DNA from: Clostridiales bacterium
Lineage (GTDB): Bacteria; Bacillota; Clostridia; Christensenellales; CAG-138
Assembly: GCA_012838425.1 (NCBI GenBank)
Contig: DUPG01000008.1
Span: forward strand, 84,042 to 148,041
DNA length: 64,000 nt
Direction: 5' to 3'
Shown: positions 51,567 to 60,524 of the stretch, in pieces
Numbering within the stretch: the stretch's first letter is position 1
How the letters are laid out: the number at the start of each line of letters is the position of its first letter
Program-made: the position numbers and the translations under genes
Notes under the pieces: generated by a model
What the model was told of the DNA's origin: nothing
Seen by the model: the letters and a program-made list of their open reading frames with translations, nothing else
The model's database searches: none

Positions 51567-53426
51567 TTACTTTCTGTAAATTGCGCCGAACTTGCAGGTA
51601 TCCATACATGCGCCGCACTTAATGCACTTAGCGGTGTCTATATGGAAGGGTGATTTTACCTTGCCGCTTATAGCGTTTACGGGGCAAACTCTTGCGCAGG
51701 CGCCGCAGCCTATGCACTTATCAGCATTGATGAAGTATTGCAACAGGTGCTTACATACGCCGGCAGGGCAGCGCTTTTCGCGGATATGTGCCTCGTATTC
51801 GTGGCGGAAGTAGCGCATTGTGCTCAAAACGGGGTTGGGAGCGGTCTGACCTAAGCCGCAAAGAGAAGCAGCCTTGATGTTCTCAGCTAATGTTTCGAGC
51901 TTTTCCAAGTCGCCCTCTTCGCCGCGTCCTTCAGTGATCTTCTCTAACATTTCAAGCATACGCCTTGTACCTATGCGGCAGGGAGGACATTTGCCGCAGC
52001 TTTCGTCAACCGTGAACTCTAAGAAGAACTTTGCGATGTTAACCATGCAGTTGTCCTCGTCCATGATAATCATACCGCCAGAGCCCATCATTGAGCCGAT
52101 AGCGACCAAGTTATCATAGTCGATTGGAACATCTAACTTCTCGGCAGGTATGCAGCCGCCCGAGGGACCGCCTGTCTGTGCAGCCTTGAAAGCTTTGCCG
52201 CCGGGAATGCCGCCGCCGATGTTGAATACAACTTCGCGCAGGGTTGTGCCCATAGGTATTTCAACCAAGCCGGTGTTTGAAATCTTGCCGCCCAATGCGA
52301 ATACCTTCGTGCCCTTGCTCTTTTCGGTACCCATCTTAGCGAACCAATCTGCGCCTCTCAAAATAATCTGAGGAATATTTGCATATGTTTCAACATTGTT
52401 CAATAGTGTGGGCTTGCCGAACAATCCCTTAACTGCGGGGAATGGAGGACGGGGACGAGGTTCGCCGCGCATACCCTCTATTGAAGCTATTAGCGCTGTT
52501 TCCTCACCGCAAACGAATGCACCCGAACCGAGCCTTAACTCAATATCGAAGCTGAAATCTGTGCCGAATATGTTTTTGCCCAATACGCCGTATTCCTTTG
52601 CCTGATCAATCGCTTTATACAAACGCTTAACAGCAACGGGATATTCTGCACGAACATAAATATAACCCTGATTTGCGCCTATTGCGTAGCCGGCTATTGC
52701 CATAGCTTCCAACAATGCGTGCGGGTCGCCCTCTAATACGGATCTGTCCATGAATGCGCCGGGGTCGCCCTCGTCAGCATTGCAAACTACATACTTTATT
52801 TCGCTCTGTGTGTTTGCTGCGAACTGCCACTTCATGCCTGTCGGGAAGCCGCCGCCGCCTCTGCCACGCAGACCGGAAGCCTTAATAATATCAATAACCT
52901 CCTGAGAGGTGAGCTCTGTCAAGCACTTGCCTAATGCCTTATAACCGTCAAAAGCAAAGTATTCTTCGATGTTTTCGGGGTTGATGATACCGCAGTTTCT
53001 CAATGCAACGCGCGCCTGCTTTGCGAAGAAATCAAGCTCGTTTACCGAGTTTGCGTTCGGTTGACCGTCATGGTGCCCTATTGTGAATTCGTTTACAACC
53101 TTGCCGCCTACTATGTGCTCATCAAATATGCGCTCAATCATTTCGGGAGTTACCTTTACATATGTAACTCTTTGACCGCCCTTGTAAACCTCTACGATGG
53201 GTTCTAAGCGGCATACGCCTATACAGCCTGTTTGTGTAACAAAAACATCCTTAAGATTTGCTTTTTCAACCTTTTCCTTTAATACTTCGTATACGGGGAG
53301 TGCACCTGCAGCCATGCCACAAGTTGCCATACCGACTAATACACGAGTAGAGGTTGAGCTATTGGAACTATTTATTGAGTTTAACGCCTTATCGCGAATT
53401 GCGTTCAGTTCTTCCAAATTCTTCAT
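51567..53426 (-). CDS. NADH-oxidising flavoprotein subunit NuoF/HydB-type
   Basis: The 619-residue protein has an N-terminal thioredoxin-like [2Fe-2S] domain (CGMAAGA... TGCIGVCRLEP), the NADH/FMN domain (GLRGRGGGGFPTGMKW, AYAIGANQGYIYVRAEYP), SLBB region, a [4Fe-4S] domain (ESCGKCPPCRIGTRRM) and two C-terminal ferredoxin motifs (CIGCGACARVCP, CIKCGACMDTCK). This is the HydB/HndC/NuoF form found in electron-bifurcating hydrogenases and related enzymes, longer than complex I NuoF. It follows nuoE on the minus strand. No hydrogenase large subunit (HydA) is adjacent. Confidence 0.93.
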   Translation of the reverse strand: MKNLEELNAIRDKALNSINSSNSSTSTRVLVGMATCGMAAGALPVYEVLKEKVEKANLKDVFVTQTGCIGVCRLEPIVEVYKGGQRVTYVKVTPEMIERIFDEHIVGGKVVNEFTIGHHDGQPNANSVNELDFFAKQARVALRNCGIINPENIEEYFAFDGYKALGKCLTELTSQEVIDIIKASGLRGRGGGGFPTGMKWQFAANTQSEIKYVVCNADEGDPGAFMDRSVLEGDPHALLEAMAIAGYAIGANQGYIYVRAEYPVAVKRLYKAIDQAKEYGVLGKNIFGTDFSFDIELRLGSGAFVCGEETALIASIEGMRGEPRPRPPFPAVKGLFGKPTLLNNVETYANIPQIILRGADWFAKMGTEKSKGTKVFALGGKISNTGLVEIPMGTTLREVVFNIGGGIPGGKAFKAAQTGGPSGGCIPAEKLDVPIDYDNLVAIGSMMGSGGMIIMDEDNCMVNIAKFFLEFTVDESCGKCPPCRIGTRRMLEMLEKITEGRGEEGDLEKLETLAENIKAASLCGLGQTAPNPVLSTMRYFRHEYEAHIREKRCPAGVCKHLLQYFINADKCIGCGACARVCPVNAISGKVKSPFHIDTAKCIKCGACMDTCKFGAIYRK

Positions 53427-53464
53427 TATATACCTCCGAATATTGATAGTTTTTTGTGTTGGGC

Positions 53465-53950
53465 TTATCTGCTGCGATATTCTTCAAGAATTCTTGGAAT
53501 ATCTGCAGGTGTCAGTTGCCCGTAAACTTCGTCGTTAATCATCATTGCGGGAGCCAAACCGCAGCAACCTATACACCTTGTGGCATCAAGCGTAAACAAC
53601 CCGTCCTCAGTTGTTTGACCTACTTCGATTTTCAGCTCCTTCTGAAGCTCGTCAATAACTGCCTGTGCTCCGCGTACATAGCAAGCAGTTCCAAGGCAAA
53701 GACCAATAACATATTTTCCTTTGGCTTGGTGTGTGAAAAGCGAATAGAATGTGGAAACGCCATAGATTTCTGAAACGGGAATGTTGAGGGATTCTGCGAT
53801 GTAAGTCTGAACCTCTTCGCTTACGCAACCGAATATTTCTTGTGCGCCCTGCATGATAGGAATCAATCCGCCCGGTTCATTTCTCCACTTCGCAATAATC
53901 GCGTCCATCTTCGAATAAAGCTCTTTTTGGGCATTGCATTCATTTGCCAT
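53465..53950 (-). CDS. [2Fe-2S] thioredoxin-like subunit NuoE/HydC-type
   Basis: GGGAGG precedes the ATG giving MANECNAQKELYSKMD (161 aa); the track start is 87 bases earlier with no RBS. The protein has a helical N-terminal part and the NuoE thioredoxin fold with four cluster cysteines (CLGTACYVRGA and CIGCCGLAPAMM). It hands electrons between NuoF and a partner. It is the first gene of the two-gene unit; an inverted repeat lies in its leader. Confidence 0.93.
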   Translation of the reverse strand: MANECNAQKELYSKMDAIIAKWRNEPGGLIPIMQGAQEIFGCVSEEVQTYIAESLNIPVSEIYGVSTFYSLFTHQAKGKYVIGLCLGTACYVRGAQAVIDELQKELKIEVGQTTEDGLFTLDATRCIGCCGLAPAMMINDEVYGQLTPADIPRILEEYRSR

Positions 53951-54243
53951 AAGAAAAGACCTCCCATATAGTTTCGTGCGCATTTGACATGCACAAATTG
54001 CGCAAGTTTTCACGCCAAAAGTTAGTGTAACATACATCTATGTTATAAGTAAAGTCGAAATAAGCTGTTTTACAAATATATTTATGGATATATTCTATAA
54101 TAAATTGCCGAGAGTTAGCTTAATTTTGCGCAAATCGCTGAGAATACTGTCATACGGTGCAGAATTGATGCCTACACAACACAGCTACGGTTAAATTATA
54201 CTTTATATTAAACGAATTACGCCATAAATACAGCTCTTTTAGC
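53951..54243. other. Divergent intergenic region nuoE / citD, with inverted repeat
   Basis: TGCGCATTTG-(7)-CAAATTGCGCA (53977-54004) is a 10-bp stem with one bulged base, about 30 bases before nuoE. It could be an operator or a leader hairpin. I could not find a convincing minus-strand promoter. The rest is AT-rich and empty of ORFs with an RBS. Confidence 0.5.
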
Positions 54244-54272
54244 TTGACACCCCGTGTAAATAGGTGTAAATT
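54244..54272 (+). promoter_or_regulatory. Promoter of citDEFC
   Basis: TTGACA, 17 bases, TAAATT, with GTGTAAATAGGTGTAAAT as a short direct repeat across the spacer and -10, a possible regulator site. Confidence 0.65.
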
Positions 54273-54341
54273 TATCTTGGTCTGTTCTAATTATGTGAAC
54301 GGACTGTCGCATGACAATAAGACGAAGGAGATGAAATCAAA

Positions 54342-54644
54342 ATGCAAATCAAGACCGTTGGCGTCGCAGGCACTATGGAATCAAGCGATATTGTCGTCCG
54401 AGTGGAACCAAACACAGAAAAGACAGGTGGCATAGTAATCCATTTGGAAAGCAATGTTATCAGGCAATATGGCAACCAGATCAGGAAGGTTATCAACGAT
54501 ACTCTCACTTCTTTGGGAGTTGACAGCGCAGTTGTTACGGCGGTTGATAAGGGTGCTTTGGACTGTACGGTAGCAGCTCGTACAAAGGCGGCGGCATTTC
54601 GTGCAGCGGAATGCGCTGATTACGAATGGGGCGGAGGCAAGTAA
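54342..54644 (+). CDS. citD: Citrate lyase acyl-carrier protein (gamma subunit)
   Basis: The 100-residue protein begins VGVAGTMESSDIVVRVEP, where Ser14 is the usual attachment point of the phosphoribosyl-dephospho-CoA group. GAAGGAG lies before the ATG. It is first in citDEFC; citE begins 1 base after its stop. It carries the acetyl and citryl thioesters during cleavage. Confidence 0.95.
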   Translation: MQIKTVGVAGTMESSDIVVRVEPNTEKTGGIVIHLESNVIRQYGNQIRKVINDTLTSLGVDSAVVTAVDKGALDCTVAARTKAAAFRAAECADYEWGGGK

Positions 54645-54645
54645 T

Positions 54646-55539
54646 ATGGCACTTTCAAAGTTAAGAAGAAGTATGTTGTTTGTTCCCGGCAACAATCCCG
54701 GAATGATAAAGGATGCTCACATTTACGGTTCAGACAGCATAATGTTCGATTTAGAGGACAGCGTAAGCATTAACGAGAAGGACGCGGCGCGTTTCTTGGT
54801 TTACAACGCGCTCACACAGCTGAATTTCGGCAAGAAAGAAATAGTTGTCCGCATAAATGACTTGAACTCAAAGTACGGTATTGATGATCTTGAAGCTATT
54901 GTAAGGGCACAGCCCGATGTTATAAGGCTTCCGAAAACAGAAACAGCTCAAGATGTTATAGATTGCGAAAGAGAAATCGAGCGCATAGAAAAGGAAGCGG
55001 GAATCCCCGTAGGCACAACTAAGATGATGGCGGCTATAGAAAGCGCGCGCGGCGTGCTTGAAGCGTATAATATTGCGGTTTCATCTAAGAGACTCGTTGC
55101 CATAGCGTTAGGTGCTGAGGACTATGTTTCGAGCTTAAAAACATCTCGTACTGCAGACGGCGTAGAGCTTATGTTCGCGCGTTCAATGATAGTAAACGCG
55201 GCGCGCGCCGCAGGGCTTATGGCAATCGATACTGTTTATAGCGATATAAATAATGAGGAAGGCTTCAGGAAAGAAGCAACCTTGATTAAGTCGCTGGGCT
55301 TTGACGGAAAGAGCGTAATAAACCCCCGTCAGATTCCTCCATTGCATGAGATATTCACTCCCACTGAGAAGGAATTGGAAAAGGCATTTGCGATAATCGA
55401 AGCTATAAAAGAAGCCGAAAGCCGCGGTTCAGGCGTTATAGCGCTTAACGGTAAGATGATAGATAAGCCGGTTGTAGAACGTGCAAAGCTTATGATTGAA
55501 CGCTACGAAGCGGCGCACGCAGTATATGAGGAGGTGTGA
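54646..55539 (+). CDS. citE: Citrate lyase beta subunit (citryl-ACP lyase)
   Basis: The track start (54601) is inside citD; ATG 54646 with GGAGG about 11 bases upstream gives MALSKLRRSMLFVPGNNPGM, 297 residues. DSIMFDLEDSVSINEKD, MMAAIESARGV and the C-terminal KSVINPRQI support assignment to the CitE/HpcH aldolase family. It splits citryl-ACP into oxaloacetate and acetyl-ACP. A related enzyme, citramalate lyase, cannot be excluded. Confidence 0.93.
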   Translation: MALSKLRRSMLFVPGNNPGMIKDAHIYGSDSIMFDLEDSVSINEKDAARFLVYNALTQLNFGKKEIVVRINDLNSKYGIDDLEAIVRAQPDVIRLPKTETAQDVIDCEREIERIEKEAGIPVGTTKMMAAIESARGVLEAYNIAVSSKRLVAIALGAEDYVSSLKTSRTADGVELMFARSMIVNAARAAGLMAIDTVYSDINNEEGFRKEATLIKSLGFDGKSVINPRQIPPLHEIFTPTEKELEKAFAIIEAIKEAESRGSGVIALNGKMIDKPVVERAKLMIERYEAAHAVYEEV

Positions 55540-55542
55540 GCA

Positions 55543-57081
55543 ATGAGTTTCGATATAGATAAAATTCCCAATATCCAAGGCATAAACGCTATTCACGGCA
55601 AGTACGACGAAAAGAAGGTTCCCAAGAAGGATACGCGCGTAATGCGTGAAAGGCAGTTCCAGCACAACAAGATAATGCCCTCTCTTGAAAGGGCAATAGA
55701 ATACAGCGGTCTGAAATCCGGTATGACCATTTCGTTCCACCACCATTTCAGAAATGGCGACAACGTTGTCAATACCGTTATGGACACGATAGCGAAAATG
55801 GGCATAAAGGACTTGGTAATTGCCGCAAGCTCATTGAACGAGGTTCACGCGCCTATGATTCAGCACATTAAGAACGGCGTTGTGCGCAGAATCGAAACAA
55901 GCGGTATGCGCGGCGATCTCGCAAAGGCAGTATCGCACGGCTTAATGGATATTCCCGTAGTATTCAGAAGCCATGGCGGCAGAGCAGCGGCTATCGAATC
56001 CGGTGAGCTGCATATCGATGTCGCTTTCTTGGGCGCGCCCTCCTGCGATCCTTTCGGAAACGCTAACGGCTACAACCGTGAAAGCGATGAGGGCAAGGCG
56101 TGCGGCAGCTTGGGCTACGCAAAGTTAGACGCGCTATATGCCGATACAACCATAATCGTTACAGACACAATAGTTTCGTACCCTAATACGCCCTTCAGCA
56201 TACCTGAATCCCATGTCGAATACATTGTTCAGGTTGATTCGATAGGTGACCCCGCTGGCATTATGAGCGGCGCGACACGCTACACAAAGAACCCCAAGGA
56301 GCTGTTAATCGCAAAAGCGGCGGCAGACGTTATAGAGCACAGCGGCTACTTTAATGACGATTTCTCAATGCAGATGGGCTCCGGCGGCGCATCCTTGGCA
56401 ACCGCAAGATATTTGCGCGAGAAGATGATTCAGAAGAACTACAAGGCAAGGTTCGCGCTTGGCGGTATAACAGGTCAGATAGTAGAAATGTATGAGGAAG
56501 GTTTAGTTAAGAAGATACTTGATGTGCAGTCATTCGACTTAATAGCGGCAAACTCACTCAAGAACAACCGCTTCCATCATCAGATAGACGCTTCATACTA
56601 CGCAAGCTACATGAACGCGGGCGCGGCTGTAAATCAGTTAGATTTCTGCATACTGTCGGCATTAGAGGTTGATACGAACTTCAACATCAATGTTATGACA
56701 GGCTCAGACGGCGTTATAAGAGGCGCGGTAGGCGGACACCCCGACGCAGCGGCAGGCGCAAGCTTAACAATAGTTGTAACACCGCTGTTGAGAGGCAGAA
56801 TCCCCTGCGTTTGCGACAGGGTAAACACCATTGTAACACCCGGCTACACTATTGACGTTGTAGTAACAGATCAAGGCATTGCCGTAAACCCGAATCGCCC
56901 CGAATTGCGCGAGAAGCTGCTTGCGGCAAAGCTGCCCGTTATGACAATAGAGCAGCTGCGTGACAAGGCATATGCAATAGCCGGCAAGCCCGAACCCATA
57001 AAGTATAAGGACAGGGTTGTCGGACTGTTGATGTATCGCGACAACTCAATTATAGATGTCATTCGTGAGGTTGACGATTGA
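55543..57081 (+). CDS. citF: Citrate lyase alpha subunit (citrate:acetyl-ACP transferase)
   Basis: The 512-residue protein is homologous to CitF: SGMTISFHHHFRNGDNVVN, AFLGAPSCDPFGNANG, MTGSDGVIRGAVGGHPDAA and IVTPGYTIDVVVTDQGIAVNP. It exchanges citrate for the acetyl group on the acyl carrier protein. GAGGAGGT precedes the ATG by a normal distance. Its stop overlaps the start of citC. Confidence 0.95.
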   Translation: MSFDIDKIPNIQGINAIHGKYDEKKVPKKDTRVMRERQFQHNKIMPSLERAIEYSGLKSGMTISFHHHFRNGDNVVNTVMDTIAKMGIKDLVIAASSLNEVHAPMIQHIKNGVVRRIETSGMRGDLAKAVSHGLMDIPVVFRSHGGRAAAIESGELHIDVAFLGAPSCDPFGNANGYNRESDEGKACGSLGYAKLDALYADTTIIVTDTIVSYPNTPFSIPESHVEYIVQVDSIGDPAGIMSGATRYTKNPKELLIAKAAADVIEHSGYFNDDFSMQMGSGGASLATARYLREKMIQKNYKARFALGGITGQIVEMYEEGLVKKILDVQSFDLIAANSLKNNRFHHQIDASYYASYMNAGAAVNQLDFCILSALEVDTNFNINVMTGSDGVIRGAVGGHPDAAAGASLTIVVTPLLRGRIPCVCDRVNTIVTPGYTIDVVVTDQGIAVNPNRPELREKLLAAKLPVMTIEQLRDKAYAIAGKPEPIKYKDRVVGLLMYRDNSIIDVIREVDD

Positions 57082-58094
57082 TGTATAAGCCTGCACATTT
57101 ATACAATGCGTCCCTTTCCTCAGGGGAGGGGACGCATAAGGCTATTAAAGCCACAAAGGAGTTTTTGAACTCCCTCGGCTTATTTCCTGAAACCGACGCA
57201 GATTTCACAGTAAACCTGCTTGACGACAGCGACAACATAGTCGCTACGGGCTCATTGGTGGGAAATGTGTTGAAGTACATAGCCGTTTCGCCTACCGAGC
57301 AGGGCAACAACGCCTGCGCTCAGGTAGTCAGCGAGCTTGCTTCCCATGCGTACAGAAACGGCATAATAAAGCTGTTCCTATACACCAAGCCCGAAAATGA
57401 ATCGCTGTTTTCCTCATTAGGCTTCTACACATTAGCAAAAACAGAATACGCCTGCATGATGGAAAACGACAAGTTCGGATTAGATAAATTCATCAAGTCG
57501 CTATCAACGGTTCCCGAAGAATACAACGAATCGCAAACCGTAATAGGCTCCATAGTATGCAACTGCAATCCCATAACTAACGGCCATCTCTATCTTATGG
57601 AAACAGCCTCAAAGGCATGCAGAGTGCTGCATGTGTTCGTGCTTTCAGAGGATAAGAGCATGTTTCCGACGGACGTGCGTTTCGAGCTTGTAAAAAAATC
57701 AACGGCGCATATAAAAAATATCTGCCTGCACAAAAGCTCCGATTACATTATTTCGTCGGCTACGTTCCCGACGTATTTTATCAAGGATTTGGCAAACGCC
57801 GAGAACATCAACGCGGACTTAGATTTGACGCTTTTCGGCTCAAAAATTGCTCCCGCGTTAGGCATTACAAAGCGCTTTGTGGGAACAGAGCCCTTCTGTG
57901 CGGTAACAAACTCATATAATCAGCGTATGAAGGCGATACTGCCCAAATTCGACATAGAGCTTGTTGAAATAGAGCGTACAGGCGGCATAAGCGCAAGCAA
58001 GGTTCGAAAATACATAAGCGAAAAGAACTTCGAGGCAATAGAGAAAATAGTTCCCAAGCCCTGCTATGAGTACATCATAGCTAATTACGCATAA
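57081..58094 (+). CDS. citC: [Citrate (pro-3S)-lyase] ligase
   Basis: The 337-residue protein has an N-terminal GNAT-like region (about 20-115: YIAVSPTEQGNNACAQVVSELASHAYRNG) and a nucleotidyltransferase domain (GSIVCNCNPITNGHLYLME, with the TGGISASKVRKYI motif). It acetylates the lyase prosthetic group with acetate and ATP, activating the enzyme. ATG 57081 is used in place of the TTG at 57078. No citX or citG for prosthetic-group synthesis lies in the window. Confidence 0.94.
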   Translation: MYKPAHLYNASLSSGEGTHKAIKATKEFLNSLGLFPETDADFTVNLLDDSDNIVATGSLVGNVLKYIAVSPTEQGNNACAQVVSELASHAYRNGIIKLFLYTKPENESLFSSLGFYTLAKTEYACMMENDKFGLDKFIKSLSTVPEEYNESQTVIGSIVCNCNPITNGHLYLMETASKACRVLHVFVLSEDKSMFPTDVRFELVKKSTAHIKNICLHKSSDYIISSATFPTYFIKDLANAENINADLDLTLFGSKIAPALGITKRFVGTEPFCAVTNSYNQRMKAILPKFDIELVEIERTGGISASKVRKYISEKNFEAIEKIVPKPCYEYIIANYA

Positions 58095-58402
58095 TGCTGC
58101 TTTTAGCTTTAATAATTTATTTGCTTAATCTGTTTGATTTGTACGCTACAACAATGCTTGTGGATAAATTCGGGCTGGAAATCGAAGCAAATCCAATAGG
58201 CAGATTTCTTCTCAAAGATTATAGAATCGCGTTCTTAGTAAAGGTTGTATTCACAGGAATTTCATTGGCTATACTGTACCTGTTGCAAGCGGTTTTTGTA
58301 TTCAGGCTGCTTATGTGGTTAATATTTGTGGTTTATGCATTGTTAGCAATTTACCATATGGTGATTATTTTATACTTAAAAATCAATAAATTGTGGAATT
58401 AA
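58094..58402 (+). CDS. Small four-helix membrane protein (DUF5658-like)
   Basis: The 102-residue protein has three to four hydrophobic helices and the pattern NLFDLYATTMLV...EANPIGRF, which fits the DUF5658 family of unknown function. It overlaps citC by 1 base (TAATG) and so is probably co-transcribed with the citrate lyase genes. A role in transport is conceivable but not supported by the sequence. Confidence 0.75.
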   Translation: MLLLALIIYLLNLFDLYATTMLVDKFGLEIEANPIGRFLLKDYRIAFLVKVVFTGISLAILYLLQAVFVFRLLMWLIFVVYALLAIYHMVIILYLKINKLWN

Positions 58403-58442
58403 GTGAATTTTAATGCAACCCGCGGAAAAACGAAAAAATCGG

Positions 58443-58471
58443 TTGATAATTATTGCGTTTGATGATATATT
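58443..58471 (+). promoter_or_regulatory. Promoter of the cyclophilin lipoprotein gene
   Basis: TTGATA, 17 bases, TATATT, about 30 bases before the ATG. Confidence 0.6.
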
Positions 58472-58499
58472 TATAAAAAACAAATAAGGAGATAATGGC

Positions 58500-59213
58500 A
58501 TGAAAAAACTAATTGCGATAATCCTTTGCGCAGGTATGCTGCTTGCATTTGCAGGTTGTAATAATGATACCCCAGGTCAACCTTCAGGCTCCGCAACGCC
58601 GGGTGCAGATACAACTCCTGCTCCTACAGCAGTCGAGCCGCAAATTATCAAGTGCGAAATGGTTATTAAAGACTATGGCGTAATAAAGATTGACTTATAT
58701 GCCCACAAAGCCCCCCAAACAGTTTATAACTTTGTATATCTTGCAAGGCAGGGCTTCTACAACGGTATAGTATTACACAGGCTTGTTCAAGACACAGCGA
58801 TATACGGCGGCGTATATACTGAGGGCTGGAAGGAAAGGGTTCCCGAAGTAGGTCGTTACACAATATTCGGTGAATTCTCCGCCAACGAATTTGAGAATAC
58901 TCTATCACATGGCAAAGGCGTTATAGCTATGGCGCGTCTGTCAAAAGATATGGAAGACGGTACAAGCAAGTACGACACCGCTTCTACTGAGTTCTATATT
59001 TGCTTGAATACAGCGAACACAATACCTCTCAACGGCGAATACGCAACGTTTGGTGTTGTTACCGAGGGCATGGAGATATTTGAGGAGATTGCAAAGCTAG
59101 AGCGCAGAGGCGAAACAATCAAGGAACCGCCGGTAATCACTCTTGTATCAATCTATGGTCCTGAGTTACCTGAACCGGACTTCATTTTCCATGACACAAA
59201 TATTGAGGGCTGA
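58500..59213 (+). CDS. Cyclophilin-type peptidyl-prolyl isomerase, lipoprotein
   Basis: The 237-residue protein has a lipoprotein signal (AFAGC, Cys near residue 20), a Thr/Pro-rich linker and a cyclophilin domain: IKIDLYAHKAPQTVYNFVYLARQGFYNGIVLHRLV, GVIAMAR, STEFYICLN. The usual HRVIPGFMIQGG stretch is changed to HRLVQDTAIYGG and QFFI to EFYI, so catalysis may be weaker. It should help fold proteins at the outer membrane face. AAGGAG precedes the ATG, and a strong terminator follows. Confidence 0.9.
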   Translation: MKKLIAIILCAGMLLAFAGCNNDTPGQPSGSATPGADTTPAPTAVEPQIIKCEMVIKDYGVIKIDLYAHKAPQTVYNFVYLARQGFYNGIVLHRLVQDTAIYGGVYTEGWKERVPEVGRYTIFGEFSANEFENTLSHGKGVIAMARLSKDMEDGTSKYDTASTEFYICLNTANTIPLNGEYATFGVVTEGMEIFEEIAKLERRGETIKEPPVITLVSIYGPELPEPDFIFHDTNIEG

Positions 59214-59237
59214 TAAGTTATAAGCAAAAAGCATAAA

Positions 59238-59259
59238 GGCGGTACGCACCGCCTTTTTT
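59238..59259 (+). terminator. Terminator after the cyclophilin gene
   Basis: GGCGGT-ACGC-ACCGCC then TTTTTT. Confidence 0.88.
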
Positions 59260-59303
59260 GTTGTCTATATCTTGTTGCATTAGCTCAAAACTCTTTCCCT
59301 GCA

Positions 59304-59330
59304 AAATAAAAGAAAAGCGGACAAGCCGCC
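59304..59330 (-). terminator. Terminator of recA
   Basis: On the minus strand GCGG-CTTGT-CCGC is followed by TTTTCTTTT, about 30 bases after the recA stop. Confidence 0.7.
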
Positions 59331-59358
59331 TTTCGTATGGTTAATGATAAGTCAAGGC

Positions 59359-60414
59359 TTATTCTGTTGGTTTATTTGCTTGGGCTGCCAATTCTTCGCG
59401 CACCTTCTTTTCTATTTCGTCGCAAAGCTCCGGGTTTTCTTTCAAGAAGGTCTTTACATTGTCTCTGCCCTGTGCCAAGCGCATATCGCCGTATGAGTAC
59501 CATGAGCCCGTGCGCGTCAAAATCTTTAATTCTGTAGCCAAGTCAACTATTGAGCCATGCTTTGATACGCCTTCGCCGAATATAATGTCGAACCCAACAT
59601 TCTTGAATGGCGGTGCCAGCTTGTTCTTTACTATCTTTACTTTGGTGCGGTTGCCTATTATTTCGCTGCCGTTCTTAATAGGCTCGCCCTTACGAACATC
59701 TATTCTGATAGTAGCAAAGAATTTCAATGCCCTGCCTCCCGTTGTGGTTTCGGGGTTTTGGAACATAGCGCCTATCTTTTCACGCAGCTGGTTAATGAAT
59801 ATAAGCGTGCAGTTTGTTTTGCTTATTGTACCTGCTATTTTGCGCAATGCCTTTGACATCAGGCGCGCTTGCGAGCCCACGGTGCTGTCAATCATATCGC
59901 CATCTAATTCAGCCTTGGGAACGAGCGCCGCAACCGAGTCAACGACTATAATATCAACCGCTGAGCTTCGCGCTAAATCCTCCGCAACCTCTAAAGCCTG
60001 CTCGCCATAGTCCGGCTGAGAAATTAACAGCTCGTTTATATCGACTCCTAACCTCTTGGCGTATATGGGGTCCAATGCGTGCTCTGCGTCAATAAACGCA
60101 GCTATGCCGCCCATTTTTTGCGCTTCTGCAATTATGTGCAAAGCTATAGTTGTTTTGCCTGAGGATTCAGGCCCGAATATTTCTATAATCCTTCCTCTTG
60201 GAACGCCGCCAATGCCCAAAGCGTAGTCAATATCAAGACAGCCGGTCGGGATAACGGGTGGAGCCTCAATGGGCTTGGAACCCATCTTCATTACAGTTCC
60301 CGCGCCATGCTTCTTTTCTATCTGAGTAAGCGCCTGCTCAAGAGCCTTTAGCTTTTCGTCGTTGCTATCCGTAACTTGAGACGCTTTTCTTGATGTATTC
60401 TTATCTATAGCCAT
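59359..60414 (-). CDS. recA: Recombinase RecA
   Basis: The track start lies 105 bases too far upstream, in the promoter; GAAAGGAG precedes the ATG that gives [13 protein letters not shown], 351 residues, the normal length. Walker [29 protein letters not shown] and the central [13 protein letters not shown] loop are intact. It catalyses strand exchange and activates LexA cleavage. The C-terminus has the usual acidic/basic tail. Confidence 0.98.
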   Translation of the reverse strand: MAIDKNTSRKASQVTDSNDEKLKALEQALTQIEKKHGAGTVMKMGSKPIEAPPVIPTGCLDIDYALGIGGVPRGRIIEIFGPESSGKTTIALHIIAEAQKMGGIAAFIDAEHALDPIYAKRLGVDINELLISQPDYGEQALEVAEDLARSSAVDIIVVDSVAALVPKAELDGDMIDSTVGSQARLMSKALRKIAGTISKTNCTLIFINQLREKIGAMFQNPETTTGGRALKFFATIRIDVRKGEPIKNGSEIIGNRTKVKIVKNKLAPPFKNVGFDIIFGEGVSKHGSIVDLATELKILTRTGSWYSYGDMRLAQGRDNVKTFLKENPELCDEIEKKVREELAAQANKPTE

Positions 60415-60431
60415 AAAATCTCCTTTCAAAA

Positions 60432-60500
60432 TACGACATATAGTATGATTATAACCTTGCTTTGCGTTTTGTTCAAGCGAATTCATACCCATATGTCGTA
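60432..60500 (-). promoter_or_regulatory. recA promoter flanked by a 10-bp inverted repeat
   Basis: On the minus strand TTGAAC, 17 bases, TATAAT (60448-60476). TACGACATAT (60432-60441) and its exact reverse complement ATATGTCGTA (60491-60500) bracket it, one at the transcription start and one upstream of the -35. The arrangement could be a damage-response operator, but it does not match the CGAAC-N4-GTTCG LexA box of Bacillus. Confidence 0.65.
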
Positions 60501-60524
60501 CGATGAAAGGGAAATACATTTCTA

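Noticed and set aside
60415-60524. Classical Bacillus-type LexA box (CGAAC-N4-GTTCG) at recA
   Set aside because: No such palindrome is present; only the different TACGACATAT inverted repeat was found.
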